A DNA stretch of 64,000 nucleotides from Notospermus geniculatus (lineage: Eukaryota; Nemertea; Pilidiophora; Heteronemertea; Lineidae): assembly GCA_002633025.1 (NCBI GenBank), contig NMRB01000202.1, forward strand, positions 472,151-536,150, given 5' to 3'. Positions 1-13,411 of this stretch are shown here, piece by piece; position 1 is the stretch's first letter, and each line of letters starts with the position of its first letter. The notes beneath the pieces were generated by a model that saw nothing but the letters and a program-made list of their open reading frames with translations, ran no database searches and was not told where the DNA came from. A program made the position numbers and the translations under genes.

Positions 1-1763
1 GAGTTCTCATGACACATAGTAACCACATCAGCGCTTGGGACCTCACTCAAAGCAGGTTAATACCGATAACACAGGAATGTGTAGAGTGGCCTCTTAATGA
101 GTACGTAACCATGACCATCCATCGCCAGATGAAGTGAGACCCTGGTATTGGACCACCGCTGTCAATGGTTTATGACCAGATCAATGCCTAAGGAATTGAA
201 TTGATTAGTTGGATTAAGCGCACATTAGGCGCACCATATGGGAAGATCAGGGAGAGATATCGGCTGGTTACGGCCAGTCATGGTCCACATCTCTTTCACT
301 CCATTGTCTGAGAGAATCACTTAATGACACTTAAGGAATTATTTGGGATTTTTTGTGAGGTACGAGTTGAGGTAGTAAAAGTTCTGCAGACAGTTAACAG
401 CTTTGTTATAGTTCGGGATTATTTGATTAATTCCTATGGAAAGAATCCTCAAGAAAATTGGCAATTGGGGAGTTGGCAATTGATTGAATTTGATAGTTGT
501 TTTTATGGAACATTCCTCCTAGCTTGTGGATGGTAGAGACACCTGGGGACATTGATAGAAACTAATCAATTGCTCTGCTTTTCTCGTAGTCATTCACTAA
601 CCTAGTTTTTTTCCCACTAAACAAATGACTAATTGTATCCTGGATATTTCGTTATTAATGAATCATTTGTATTTCTGAGATGAGAATTTAGTGTAGAATG
701 TCACATTCTTGGTGTGATTTTATATTCCTATGCAAAGATAGGTCTCTTGAAGTATGGCTCTGACATGTCTGAGTGGTTTCAGGAGAAGCAGAAGTAAGGA
801 AGTGTGTATGTGGGGGCTGAATCTGACCCAACATCTGAATTCAGGTCAGGCCTGAATTTTGGGGTGCGTAGAGTAGAGGGTACCTAAGATACACAAGGTC
901 GATTAACACTCAAGATCAGAACGAGACAAAATGGAGCATATTCGCACTTTATTCTAGTTTTGATCTTGTGTGACCTTGAAAAGTAGGTCAAATCCTCTGA
1001 CACAGAAATTTCTTTAAAGTTTACCCTAAGGGTACGCTCTTGTCCCTTATCAGTTCCATCCCTTGTTCATCTTCATTATATTGCCCTTGTCATTTCCTGT
1101 TATCTCGAAACATTCTTGCCTCATTGAAATTCTTCCAAATGAACCTTCCCTGTTGCTGATAACGAAGATCAAAGAAAATTTAAAATGCATTAGAAGATCA
1201 TTAGCCATTGTATATTGTTGGTCTGATTTACTGAACAACCAGATAATCATCTGTAATTGTCTTGCCATGATGCGTGAAAAGTGCAAAATGGAAGGCAGAG
1301 AATGGAAAGCATGGTATTCAATTAAAAATGGACATTGGATTCTCAGCATTCCCATTTTTCTTCTGCCAATGCAATGTTTCTTTAGGCATTCTTCCTATTC
1401 CATCAGCACTGTCTTCGTTTCATACATAGCCCCAATTTTCACCAAACCAGATTTATTTATTTCATGCAAAATGTAGTTTGGTTTCATGATAAAGTAATGA
1501 AAATGATGGCAGCATCCTTTTAAGTTGGCGGCCATTCTGGTGTAGCTTGTCCTCTGTCTTCTTTACACCCTTCATGATGATAAATGACGCCAATGTGATT
1601 CCTTCCTGCGATGTTTACTTTGGTGGGAAAGAGTCCCAAGCCTGACCACTTCAATCTTCAGACTTCCTCAGACATTGCAGGCAAAGTTCGACGCACATGA
1701 GGCTGAGGGTTTAAACTCGAGATTTTCCATCTCGACATTCGTTCAAACCCATGCTTCTGAATC
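1..1763. other. Non-coding, nothing recognised
   Basis: AT-rich unique sequence. A 137-codon + frame at 1063-1476 and an overlapping minus frame have no recognisable domain or splice context, so I do not call a gene. Confidence 0.6.
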
Positions 1764-3221
1764 CATTATCAGATATGCAATCAAGGCACCCGTCTTTTGG
1801 TCCAGTTTACATGGCAATGATAGCACCCTCCTCGGGGAGCCATCCGTCAAGATTGTGTAAGGAGGTGACATGCTGGAGGGTGACTCAAGTCGACCATCTT
1901 GGTGCACTTTTATTGAATTCAAGGTGCAAAGTATTTACCGTATCCTCGGCTGTACATTTCCTGACCCTAGATGGCAGCACGTATCTATCGGCCGTAAATG
2001 AAAAAAAATGGAAGTGGCCAGTCTTGTGTCTCTCTCATGTTTGGGCTGTAATGTCACGGCGGTGGACGTTATTTGCAAAAGTGAAAAACACGAAAATAAG
2101 GGCATGCGAATATTTCGAGGCTCATACACCAGTATTCAGTTGTGTTAAATGACTTCCCAGTGACAACGCAAAATTACTTCTTAATGGACTATCACCAGTA
2201 TTCTGTGCCTCAGTTCCCTTGAATACTCTCCTGAACACAATCATTCCCAGGGATATCAATATTTTCTTGCAGTTTGCTTGCATGCAAAAAGAGGAGAACA
2301 GTAACATTGATCTGTATGTGTCAAGTGCGAGTAGCGTGACTTCATATGGATGCTGCATTCATGGTGCATGTCATACTGATACTCTTGAAATCGTACACAG
2401 TGCTTTCGTCAATATATGCTGTACATCAAAGTACCTGCATGATCTGTGTATCAATATCGGACATGCTAATAGCTGTGCCAAGACAATGGAATGGCTAATG
2501 TAACTCTTGAAAGAAAAGCTTGACCTGTGTTGCATGTATGAGAGACTGTGAGAACAAGCAAAGGAAAAAGGTTGAGCTGAACCTCCTGCCCGGCCAGGTA
2601 GGTGTGTTGAATGTGCCCGACATGAAAGGTGATGAACCATGGAAAGAGGGCACCACTGCTTGTGGAAGACTGAGCAAAAGTCTGCTTTCCACAGAATGTG
2701 TGGTCATCTGAAGAGGTGCTGATCTGAAGATGGTGAATGAAAGTGCCGTTGGGGACAGAATGGCAATAATATGATCAACTGATGATAGAAGATGGCCAAA
2801 GTTCCGCTGGAACTCGTGATTACAGCCATCATTACCGAGTTGAGATAAGAGAATTGATGACTTCCTGTAGAAGCAATTATTCTCAACAGGAATATAGCCA
2901 TAAATGTGGGAAGACAATGACCAAGAGATGAAATAAGCCTAAATTGCTTTGTTGGCTGTCACTAGGTTGGCATAGTGGAAATGTTGGGGCCTGTCACCTC
3001 TGAAGTGCCTGGTTCAATCCACAGTGTCAAAGTGTGTCTCAGAATGACATTGGGTAACATGTTTGCATGAAACTGAGTATGGTGTCTGTGGATTAAAACA
3101 ACCTAGTGATTGTTCAACCGTGTTGGAAGAGGTTTCCTGTTGATTGGTTGGCGTGAATTTTGGTTTAACGAACATTTTCTTTATAAGTTGTGATATTTGT
3201 GATTAAAAATCCTTTCCGGGT
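1764..3221. repeat. 1.46-kb direct duplication, copy 1
   Basis: Starts cattatcagatatgcaatc and ends aaaatcctttccgggt, immediately before the single N at 3222. Copy 2 follows directly. The first ~700 bp differ by scattered substitutions and small indels. From about 2500 to 3221 the two copies look identical, including identical six-frame translations. No coding gene is recognised inside. Confidence 0.95.
2960..3080 (+). repeat. tRNA-derived SINE (in duplication copy 1)
   Basis: Perfect RNA polymerase III A box TGGCATAGTGG at 2968-2978 and B box GGTTCAATCC at 3011-3020, with spacing typical of tRNA-derived SINE heads. The 3' extent is uncertain. The same element is at 4423-4543 in copy 2. Confidence 0.7.
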
Positions 3222-3222
3222 N
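3222..3222. other. Assembly gap (single N)
   Basis: A single N lies exactly at the junction of the two 1.46-kb duplicate copies. Further single Ns at 7961 (left edge of the 5.4-kb duplication) and 20838. Confidence 0.99.
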
Positions 3223-4684
3223 CATTATCAGATATGCAATCAAGGCACCCGTCTTTTCGTCCAGTTTACATGGCAATGATAGCACCCTCCTCGGGGAGCC
3301 ATCCGTCAAGATTGTGTAAGGAGGTGACATGCTGGAGGGTGACTCAAGTCAACCATCTTGATGCACTTTTATTGAATTCAAGGTGCAAAGTATTTACCGT
3401 ATCCTCAGCTGTACATTTCCTGACCCTAGATGGCAGCACATATCCATCGGCCATAAATGAAAAAAAATGGGGCAGGGGGGTGGCCAGTCTTGTGTCCCTC
3501 ACGTCTGGGCTGTAATGTCACGACGGTGGACATTATTTGTAAAAGTGAAAAACACAAAAATAAGGGCATGCGAATATTTCGAGGCTCATACACCACTATT
3601 CAGTTGTGTTAATGACTTCCCAATGACAATGCAAAATTACTTCTTAATGGACTATCACCAATATTCTGTGCCTCAGTTCCCTTGAATAGTCTCCTGAACA
3701 CAATCATTCCCAGGGATATCAATATTTTCTTGCAGTTTGCTTGCATGCAAAAAGAGGAGAACAGCAACATTGATCTGTATGTGTCAAGTGCGAGTAGCGT
3801 GACTTCATATGGATGCTGCACTCATGGTGCATGTCATACTGATACTCTTGAAATCGTACACAGTGCTTTCGTCAATATATGCTGTACATCAAAGTACCTG
3901 CATGATCTGTGTATCAATATCGGACATGCTAATAGCTGTGCCAAGACAATGGAGTGGCTAATGTAACTCTTGAAAGAAAAGCTTGACCTGTGTTGCATGT
4001 ATGAGAGACTGTGAGAACAAGCAAAGGAAAAAGGTTGAGCTGAACCTCCTGCCCGGCCAGGTAGGTGTGTTGAATGTGCCCGACATGAAAGGTGATGAAC
4101 CATGGAAAGAGGGCACCACTGCTTGTGGAAGACTGAGCAAAAGTCTGCTTTCCACAGAATGTGTGGTCATCTGAAGAGGTGCTGATCTGAAGATGGTGAA
4201 TGAAAGTGCCGTTGGGGACAGAATGGCAATAATATGATCAACTGATGATAGAAGATGGCCAAAGTTCCGCTGGAACTCGTGATTACAGCCATCATTACCG
4301 AGTTGAGATAAGAGAATTGATGACTTCCTGTAGAAGCAATTATTCTCAACAGGAATATAGCCATAAATGTGGGAAGACAATGACCAAGAGATGAAATAAG
4401 CCTAAATTGCTTTGTTGGCTGTCACTAGGTTGGCATAGTGGAAATGTTGGGGCCTGTCACCTCTGAAGTGCCTGGTTCAATCCACAGTGTCAAAGTGTGT
4501 CTCAGAATGACATTGGGTAACATGTTTGCATGAAACTGAGTATGGTGTCTGTGGATTAAAACAACCTAGTGATTGTTCAACCGTGTTGGAAGAGGTTTCC
4601 TGTTGATTGGTTGGCGTGAATTTTGGTTTAACGAACATTTTCTTTATAAGTTGTGATATTTGTGATTAAAAATCCTTTCCGGGT
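3223..4684. repeat. 1.46-kb direct duplication, copy 2
   Basis: Repeats copy 1 from the base after the N, ends at ...tccgggt, and continues into unique sequence (taccagcaaag). A junction marked by one N suggests a scaffold gap or haplotype join rather than a proven tandem duplication. Confidence 0.95.
4423..4543 (+). repeat. tRNA-derived SINE (in duplication copy 2)
   Basis: A box at 4431-4441 and B box at 4474-4483, identical to the element in copy 1. Confidence 0.7.
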
Positions 4685-7600
4685 TACCAGCAAAGAATCA
4701 TGACTGTTAAAATATTTTGCCACAACACGATCCATTGGCTTTAAATCTAACCTCTTTGAACACTAAATGTTAGTTCTCATGCCACATTCTTGTGACTGAA
4801 GTATTCCAATTATCAACTTGTCTGGTAAAGGTGTCCCCTCAGGCAATTGAGCCTTTGATCTCTGCTCTGATGGAACTTGGAGTGGAAGTTGGATAGAATG
4901 ACAAAGTTTTGAGCTATATAATGCTAGAGAATGCATAAATAGTGGTATTCGTGTATCTATTTCAGATTTTAAATCATATTTCTGTCAGCATGATAGCCTT
5001 CCACCCCAGGGCATTGACCTACCATAGACTTGATGATAGCTTGACACTGGGCCTGCAGAAATAATGGCGTAGTTGAGCTAATATAGTGTTGTTATGCTGT
5101 GTGTGTGGTTCTACATTCCTTGTTATGGCATCTGAAAAAAGCTTTTTTTCAATCTCCTGCTGATTTCAATTCGTTGAGTTACCATTTATGTCACTTTTGC
5201 TTTTCTCAGCTCAGTTGGTTCATTCGCTGGTTGTATCATGTTGAGAACAAGACTTGCTTTCGGTTCATTAATTGTCCTCCAACTTCCGTATTGCATACCA
5301 AGTACCAGTACATGTATATTGTACTTAAGATCCCGGTGGAACTGTTAGCATCACAGGTAGACCTTTTTGTTCGTTTCTTCATCTCGAACCGAGCCCACGG
5401 CTGAATTATCCATTAGCAAATAATGATGCTCAAGATGCAAGTGGGCATTTACAAAAGCTTAAAAAACGCTCTTCTCAGTCTGTACCTAAAGTACTCTATA
5501 CATAAATGGTGTTGTTTAAGTTGAAGTTTCCTGAGAATCAAATATTCTTTTTAGCTGAAATACCAAATTCCCAGGGTTTCTGCTCTATTGTGTCAGGCAA
5601 GGAGGTGCTCTTTGGCCATACTTATCTATAATTAGAGAAAATGATCACAGTCACATTCTGCGAGGTTCTTATATGACACTCAACTTCAAATGAACTACGT
5701 GTATGGGTGTTAGGTCTATCTTATCTTGTCGAAGATTTAGAGAGGAACATCTCTGACATATACTGCACTGTCATGTAAAAGTGTCAATCTCGTTTGGTAT
5801 CATATGGGTTAACTATACCCAGTAGGCCGGCTGACACGTTTGCACCATCAATGGACCTCCCTGGCATGGTTGCTCTCAGTGTTATCATTCTTCATTAGTG
5901 CGGTTGCATTCATCACTATATGATTTATGATGTTGATTTGGATTATAAACATTGCATGCTTCAGCTATCTGAAACTGCTGCCTACCAGGAAGAAGGAATT
6001 CCCCTCATTTATCCTCCCGCAGCAGGGTTAATGGTCTCGTTCCTCTTCATACAACTTGCACACAAAGTGTGAGTGGATGAAGAGGAGCGAGGTAAAAACC
6101 CCTGCTGTGGGAGGATGCCCTCATTTATTCTTCATGCTGTGTAAAATACACTGAATTTTGATCAACTCGCTTTCATGAATGCCCCCTTTCACTTTCTTCC
6201 TTCCAAATAATCAAGGTGTAAATGTAGGTCAAACCACTTGTTCTGTACATTTCATTTCATCTTTTGGAAAAAGACATACTGCGTTAAGGGGCTGCTTGGC
6301 ATGGTGAAAGTTTATGATATGAGTAAATAATGTTGGTTTGATGGACTGAAAACAGCCAGTCTATTTTTACCGAGGATCTAATAAGATGTTGGTTATTTAT
6401 TTCCAGATTTATGACCACAGCAGTAAAAAATGTCATATTGCAATATGGGGTAATGAAGCTAATGATTGGATCCGGGTTACTGCGTTTAGAAGCAACCAGT
6501 AGACATGCAATCTCGGTTCATTTCCACAATATAAAACCTGTGTCTAGCATTGGTTTTGCACCTATTTTACCATGGGGTGTTGTGGCTGTAGTGCTGGTTC
6601 CTTAGACCAGAGTGTGAGACAGGCCTAGGGTTTCAAAATGAAGAAAATTGGTTGAATGGCAAGCAACCTGGTTGTCCTTCCTTTCTGTGTCAACCTTGCC
6701 ATTCCACACAAGATATTTTCATTGGCTTGTGCATTGCAGGGAAGCATGCTTCATGTATGATATATGGAGAAAGATGATAGCCCTTTTGTTTTCATAAATA
6801 ACTCTGTGCTCCCATTCTTGTCCTTTGCTCAGCAGCAATCTACTGCTGGCACATCCTATCAGTTGATCTCTGGACCTGAAGGTCTGGGTCACATTTCTCT
6901 TCATCCTTTGGTGCAGGCCTAATGATGAGTTACATTGAAATTGTGTGTATCTTGCCTACTCCAAGGAATTGTGATAAACCTTGACTGCTGTTACATATTA
7001 GTAGGTTGAGGAAGTAGTTGCAATTGAAGACTTCTGACACCTGGAATACATTGTCTGAGGGGTGTTTATGTAGGTTGCAGTCAAGATACTGTATGGCCTA
7101 CTTGTTGAACAACATAGAGTGTTGGACATGCAGAGAATGAGGGAGTAAGCTGCCACATGCTTGGTCCCATCCCTTTCTGGTGAATCTTGCTGGGTTTTGG
7201 TCTGAAACTGTGCTTTGTTTCTTCGATTTCAATGATATGTGTGAGAGGAAGTGGAACACTTTGGACTTCAGTTGTGCAGGACAAGGCAGTGCCTACCATT
7301 TCATGTCAGTGTGGATTTCATATACCTTGGTCTTGGAGTTTGGATCCCATGTACTTCATACTGTGCAGCTTGATGGAAAGGGTACACATTGTCAGTCTTT
7401 GGACCTGAGATGTGAATGTTTGACTTTGTCCTCAGATTCCATTGGGATTAGAAGGTTGTATTCCTTGGAATTCCAAGACATCGATTGTTGATGATGTATC
7501 AAAGTGTATTTCAAGTGTGAGAACTTACAAGAGACTTTGTGGCCAAATGGACCAATTGTTTTGAAGCTTTGGTCACATTCACTTGGGTTGAGGCCAGTTC

Positions 7601-7960
7601 AGTCACGCATTTCTAATATTCAATAATTTAGCCATAAAATGATCAGGGCTACTGTTTAATGCTTCTGGCTGGCTTCTGCCATAAAACTCATCCGAAATAA
7701 TGTGGCTCTGTGCAGGTAGGAGGTGAATCTATGAAGGAATTACCTGCAATAAAGTATCAGATAACCCAACATGAAAGAGTAAGCGTGTAGTTGGAAACTG
7801 TGTAGGAAGGAGCTGTACCAAGGCCAGAGAACCAAAGCTGAAGGCGAACAGTCTTAGCCATCAAGCCCTGACTGATAATTGAAGAATGATTGAAGCCTCT
7901 GATCTTTGATTACACTGATCAGGCTGATGTCTCGATTTGGCGATCTGCGGTCACAAGGCA
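4685..7960. other. Non-coding apart from one MITE
   Basis: Apart from the element at 6011-6116, no gene, RNA or repeat could be supported here. Confidence 0.6.
6011..6116. mobile_element. 106-bp MITE, Mutator-like
   Basis: Terminal inverted repeats of about 40 bp: atcctcccgcagcaggg on the left and ccctgctgtgggaggat on the right, continuing to ctcttcat. It is flanked by a 10-bp direct repeat with one mismatch, cccctcattt (6001-6010) and gccctcattt (6117-6126). A 9-10 bp target duplication fits Mutator-like elements. No coding capacity. Confidence 0.8.
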
Positions 7961-7961
7961 N
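7961..7961. other. Assembly gap (single N)
   Basis: A single N at the exact left edge of the 5.4-kb duplication copy 1. Confidence 0.99.
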
Positions 7962-8282
7962 AAACCTTGATGACTTGTGTTATTGACCATTTGGGAAAAC
8001 CAAAGTGTCCTAATGTGAAGGAATGCAGGGACATCAATAACTCAAGTTCTTATGATTGACTTCATGTGACTTCCATTTGTTGGATCGTGTCTGTGGTGTT
8101 GGTGATGGAGTGGGGACATTGGCAGAAATCACTCTGGTAACGGAAGCAAAGCTATCCCAATCTGTATTGAAGTTCACGAGTTGTTTGACATTGGGGAAGG
8201 TGCAAGGCGCTTGTTGTGTCCTTGAACAACTGTATAAGCTGATTTCTTTCATTAACCTAAAAGTTATCCACAATAAAAGGGT

Positions 8283-8460
8283 TGTCAGAGTGGTGTAGTG
8301 TCAACATCAGTGCCTGTCATTGGTGAGGTTCTGGGTTCAATCCCAAGTCAGACTCATTCTTTATGTGATGAGGATACTTTCTTTGACAGCGAGATTTTCT
8401 CGGGCACTCTGGTTTCCTCCTGCTTCACATTCCTTTGCCCAATATTGTCTAATAGAGCAA
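8283..8460 (+). repeat. tRNA-derived SINE (copy 1)
   Basis: A-box-like tggtgtagtgt at 8291-8301, B box gggttcaatccc at 8333-8344, then a conserved body with the gagattttctcgggcactc and ggtttcctcctgc blocks and an atattgtct tail shared with the SINEs at 14153 and 19709. Confidence 0.75.
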
Positions 8461-9721
8461 AGATGCTGTAGGCCTATTTGGCACTTGACTGTCAACTCAG
8501 TATTTTCAAGGGCTTTATCTTTCATTTTATCTGAGCCCCAGCCAGCTGTCATCCATGAAGTGTCCTCCTACTGGGCATCAGATTGAGATTTATCCATAAC
8601 AATTCTTGATATGGCATGTCGGCTTAATATCATTACCACCACTGTAGTGCTAAGTACGATGAATCCATTTCGGGTCCAGTTACATGGCTGATATCAATGC
8701 CACCCCTATCATGTCAGGGTGATTATACCGCTACACCAGTACTACCCAATCTAATTTGGTCGCCGTGGGACATTTCTGGACACCCCGGCGTAATTTACAA
8801 GTTCAGTTTGTGCATATTCTGTCAGTGGATTGATTCATGGTGGTTGGCCATCAGCGATGGATGGCTGCGTGGGATTGGTGCTCTGGCTTAGGTTATTTAC
8901 AGAATCGGCAAGATTTTCCAGCGATAAATATTGGGCCATATATCATGATTTGTTGATGTAGTAGGGGAGTTGGTCACCAATCAAGAAAAGTGGAAGTTTC
9001 TGTTCTTCCAGAACGAATCCAGATTTGCTGTCAGAATGTGAGGAGCTTGTCCCACTACCTAGCACCAAAAACATGATTTATTGGTGTAAGGGTAGGTGGT
9101 CACCAATCAAGATGAGTGGAAGATTCTGTACTTTCAGACCAATTTCAGATTTGCTGTCAGGATGTCAAGGGCTTGTCCAAATCATTTACCAGCAAAGACT
9201 TTGTACCACTGGCTCTGAAGGCCAGCATAAAGCATCACCATCACATCAGTATAGGCGTATCACTTTCTGTGACAGGCTACATGACACTTGTGCAGCATGC
9301 AGTGCTGTATGTTCCCAGGGTTGCCACTTACATGTTATTTGAAATTGCTAAAGGTTTGGTGTAATATGAAGAATCCTGCTGTAAGCTGTATAAAAGTACT
9401 GAAGTTGCTGGATAGATTCTCGGTATGTCTCTATCATCTTGGATTTCCGCTTTGGCATGTTTAGTTCAGAAGATCTCAGAAGGTTGCAAAAATATACCAT
9501 ACCAGACAGTCTCCTTTGGAAGAGAGATGGCTTCATATCAGGTTGCATTTGCAGGAAGCATGCTGTTGCTTCCGGCATGGCCATGCAACTATCTTGTTTT
9601 TTCAAGGCTCATAACGAAATGGATGCAGATTTTGTGCTTTGGCCTGTTTCTTGGAAATAATGTGGTCTTCATGATAACAAAACAAAATGGGATTTTTGTA
9701 GCGAGGTTGTTCAGTGCGTAT

Positions 9722-9778
9722 CAAAAAAAAGAGGGCTGTGCATGCTGGTACAAAAAAAGAGGGCTGTGCATGCTGGTA
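9722..9778. repeat. 28-bp tandem duplication (two units)
   Basis: Units 9722-9750 and 9751-9778 both read c(A)7-8 gagggctgtgcatgctggta. The corresponding site in the second duplication copy (near 15609-15636) has one unit, so this is a copy-number difference between the duplicates. Confidence 0.9.
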
Positions 9779-12700
9779 CCGGTACTCCAAATTGTTGGCT
9801 ATGAAGCGTGGTGCTCACTAAATCATTAGTAAAGTGATGTAATCTTTGATGAGCAGTCTCTTTATCGTCTCATTGCACTGCAGGCTGATAAATTCTTTGT
9901 AATTCTACCGACACTGAACTTGTGAAGCCTGCCGAAACTTAGATCTCGACTGGTTCTTTTTGTTTTGAATAAATCTCCCATTGTTGGCAGAAGATAAATG
10001 GAATGCAGTTTCTTTCTGTGGTTTACACCTGCCTTCTAGCTGCTGGCTACCAAACAGACTTGTGCAACTCGGCTAACATCAGGAGAAGGTTGAATACATT
10101 TGAAGTCTCACCTGGTGCATGAGTCAATGCTTTCAGCCTTCTGCTAAAAGTAGCCAACTGCTCTTTCCAACCATGTGCACAGATGTTACTGAATGAAGCA
10201 CGTCTTGCTGCTTAAAAAACATGGACTTCCGATTTGTCAGCGTGATGTCTGAGTTGATTGATTTTGATGGATTCATCAATCTTGTAGTTGTATGTGTTGA
10301 AGCCGATGGCTTGTTGCATTTGTGTTCCAGAGACAGTGGGAAGTTCTATTCTTAGGTAATCAGGGGCTCTTTGTCCTTGCTCCCTCCGTCACTGCAGTTG
10401 CACCGCACATGCAAAGGGAACACGTATTGAAAGAGGGAGCAAGAACGTTGACACGTCAGTAGACTTCAGCCAAGAGTACATTGACACCTTGCTTTGATTT
10501 TGTCAACACCACATTGCTTATTGGCTGCTTTGACATCGTGATTGAAAAGGTTCAGCGCGATATAGCTTCCATTAATGATATCGACCTGGGGCACCTCCTT
10601 GTGTTTGTGATAGACAATCGAAGTGTTGTGCACACTGACTGGAATAGTAGTACATTACTTGCTGATGTTCAGGTTGGAAGGATTTTCCCCGCATATGTTT
10701 GCACCATCTGCTTCCGGTGCATGTATTCCTTGCTGTGGTCCGTGCTGTACTGTACCTCATGAGTGTGGTTGATTTTCTGAATGTTTTCGGTCAAAGGTTC
10801 ACAGAGTGACCGCAGCCCTCCCTTCTTTGTTAACATTCTGTGATATGGGCATTAAACCGCCCCCCTGTTGTCACTTGGAGGTAGCAAATAATCGACCTCA
10901 CGCCCCTTGTGATATTGTGGTTGTTGCCATTGTTACGGCACAGTAGGCTGTCATGTGACCTTGTGATGCAGGCATCTTCTAAAGTGTGAAGTGCTATGGA
11001 AAGAGGCATTGCATCATCAAGAGAGAGGCTCACATCTTTGTGTTGGGTACACTCTTTTCTGCCCAAATCATATCCAAATCATAAAGCCCATACTATGCCC
11101 AAATCATAAGTTCTTTTGAGGGCTACCACATGATTTGATGATCATGGTCAATCATGATGCTGTTTAAAAAACCTTTGCTTGGATCACATCAGTTGTTGGC
11201 TACAGTTCATATTTTGGACACCCCCAACCAGTCGAATGGCTTTTAAGTTGCAAGTCGCCTACCTGACGAGATGGTCACATTGCGATGAGTTGCATCGCAT
11301 AGTGTGGACAAGGCCTTACAAAATTTGCTGTGGGAAGCTCAGGGGACACCTGCAACACATGGTATCATACTCTTGAGACAGAATCATTGTATATTGTACA
11401 GTAATGTATTGGCCGTGAGTGTCATTGTCATCTGCACTCATCCACCTTCCTGGGAATCAATAACCATTGTCCTGTCTGCAGTCACAAGTATTCATGGGGC
11501 TCACATCTCTTTTCTACCTGATCAGGTAGGTCCAGAGTGTGAAAAATCCACATATTGACTGGAATGTCAGATTTTGTTTGACAGTATCGCTTCAGCTGAG
11601 TCACGTCTATTGTAATGTCTTTTCATTAGGAATCTCAATCAATCTCTCTTTCTGCATAAGGATTTCGATCACATTGTATTTGCATGTACTTCAAAATACA
11701 CTTTGTGATGCTGCCTCTCATTGTGATTAAAATGTGAATTTTTTCCATTAACTGCTATTGTATCGTTGTGAAATGTTGCCTATAAAATTACAGGTATGTC
11801 CCCTTAGGGATGCTGTAGCACGCAATCGATATCGTAGCATCAGAATGTGTATGCTGAGAATCAGAGTGTACACAATGGATCGAGCTTTTGTTTTGCATGT
11901 AAAGTGCAGTGGATGTGCAGTGTGACCCTATGTGCCAAAGTTAACCAACTTATGAAGGTTACTTAGTACCATCCTTTGACACCAGGGGCAGGCTGGTCAA
12001 CTTTAACTCTACCGGTAACTACAATTTGTTCTAGCAGTTACATTTTGGTGCTGGCCATATGTTGGCATCATCCCTCGAGTGCCCAGTCTCCTTAACCAGG
12101 ATGATGATGTCATTGCTGCATGCTGCGACATGTTTTAACGCCATTTCACTTGAAAACTCCTCGGTTTGGCTGTTGTGAAAACTCACTAATGTGACATTTA
12201 CCACTTACAGTTAGTAAAATACTTCTTCAATGTCACTTCCTAGATTATGCTAATTTCTCTCTCCATAATCTTCTGTGGCCATGTTTGTCTGATTGGTCTG
12301 TGGAAAATTGATAATGCGGAAACAAGAGGAAGGAAGTGGGTGGTGGTATCAACTGTATTGTCATCTGCACCGATGTTCTTGTTAATGAGGGATGATCGGG
12401 CGGCGCCACAACAATATCCCATTGTCACACTTGTTGTATCATTAGCAGAGCCGCTACATCCTGGAGAGTGATTAACCATCCTAATTACTTTCATCAAATC
12501 TTCTCACGGCTGTCTTTCTGTTGGCAGACGATCTCCATTGTATCCAAACAAGACAAATCCATGGTGTTTTCCCATCCGTGTTTATCTTGCTAATTGTGTC
12601 TTCCTCTCTGACATGTCTGACTCAAATGAGGAAAGATGGCATGGTTTCTTTTATAACAGCTTTTAAATTTGATATCTCAACCACTTCACTCCTCGAGAAA

Positions 12701-12860
12701 AGATGAAGAAAGTCATTACATATTTGAAGAAGTTACCGTGGTGTCTTCCTGACCTTTGATGCAGCTTTAACTAACTTTCTTTATATTGTCTACAAATAAT
12801 GTCTTGTCGTTCTGCTCTTTGCTGCCAAAAGTGCGCAAGCCCATGTTCTGCTTGAATAAC

Positions 12861-12971
12861 TCAGGCCTTGCCGTTTGACGGGCGCGATTTTGCATGCACC
12901 TCACAAACAATAGAATTTCTATTGTTTGCGAGGTGCATGCAAAATCGCGCCCGTCAAACGGCAAGGCCTGA
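12861..12971. mobile_element. 111-bp perfect-arm palindromic MITE
   Basis: Two 55-bp inverted arms (one mismatch) around a single central base, starting tcaggccttgccgtttgacg. It is flanked by TAAC at 12857-12860 and 12972-12975. The homologous site in duplication copy 2 (around 18761) is empty with a single taac, which proves insertion. The superfamily is unclear: a 4-bp duplication is implied unless TAA is the true target. Confidence 0.93.
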
Positions 12972-13411
12972 TAACTTCACGCAATTCTGTTGAATTGTCA
13001 GGGTCAGCATCTGTCCTTTCAACATTAAATTCACCATTACCCCCTATTTTATTACGATATTCATCAATACGGAAAGTGTCATGACACGTTTATGTTACTT
13101 TTATATCACCTCTGTGTCATCAACTGTGAGATTTTTCCCTGAGCTGGTGGAATGTGTTAATTAGAAGATAATCTCTGAGAAACTGTAATGGTTTGGTTCT
13201 CAGGAGTATGCCAGTATGTCAGTCAACTCATTTGGGAAATTGAATTTTGAAAAAAAATAATTGGCTTCTGAAACGGCAAATAGCAGGATTATTGCACTTT
13301 TAGGTGACAGATGAATACAATGTACCTTTCATTTTGGACATGGACTGTCTAGGTCTTGTGTGTAAACTATACACATAATATGCCAGTATTGAATTGAGGG
13401 ACTCTGATTTT

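Larger units (their letters stand above)
7962..13411. repeat. 5.4-kb direct duplication, copy 1
   Basis: Begins at aaaccttgatgacttgtg right after the single N at 7961 and ends near gaattgagggactctgattt. It is collinear with 13840-19192 throughout, with scattered substitutions and indels. Specific to copy 1 are a 111-bp palindromic MITE and an extra 28-bp repeat unit. Short open frames are shared by both copies but show no sign of coding constraint by eye. Confidence 0.95.

Noticed and set aside
1050-1476. 137-codon plus and 101-codon minus frames
   Set aside because: No family resemblance, hydrophobic low-information sequence, no splice signals supporting an exon.
9425-9829. 134-codon frame conserved in both 5.4-kb copies
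   Set aside because: Conservation is explained by the recent duplication; the C-terminus differs by indels and no protein family was recognised.
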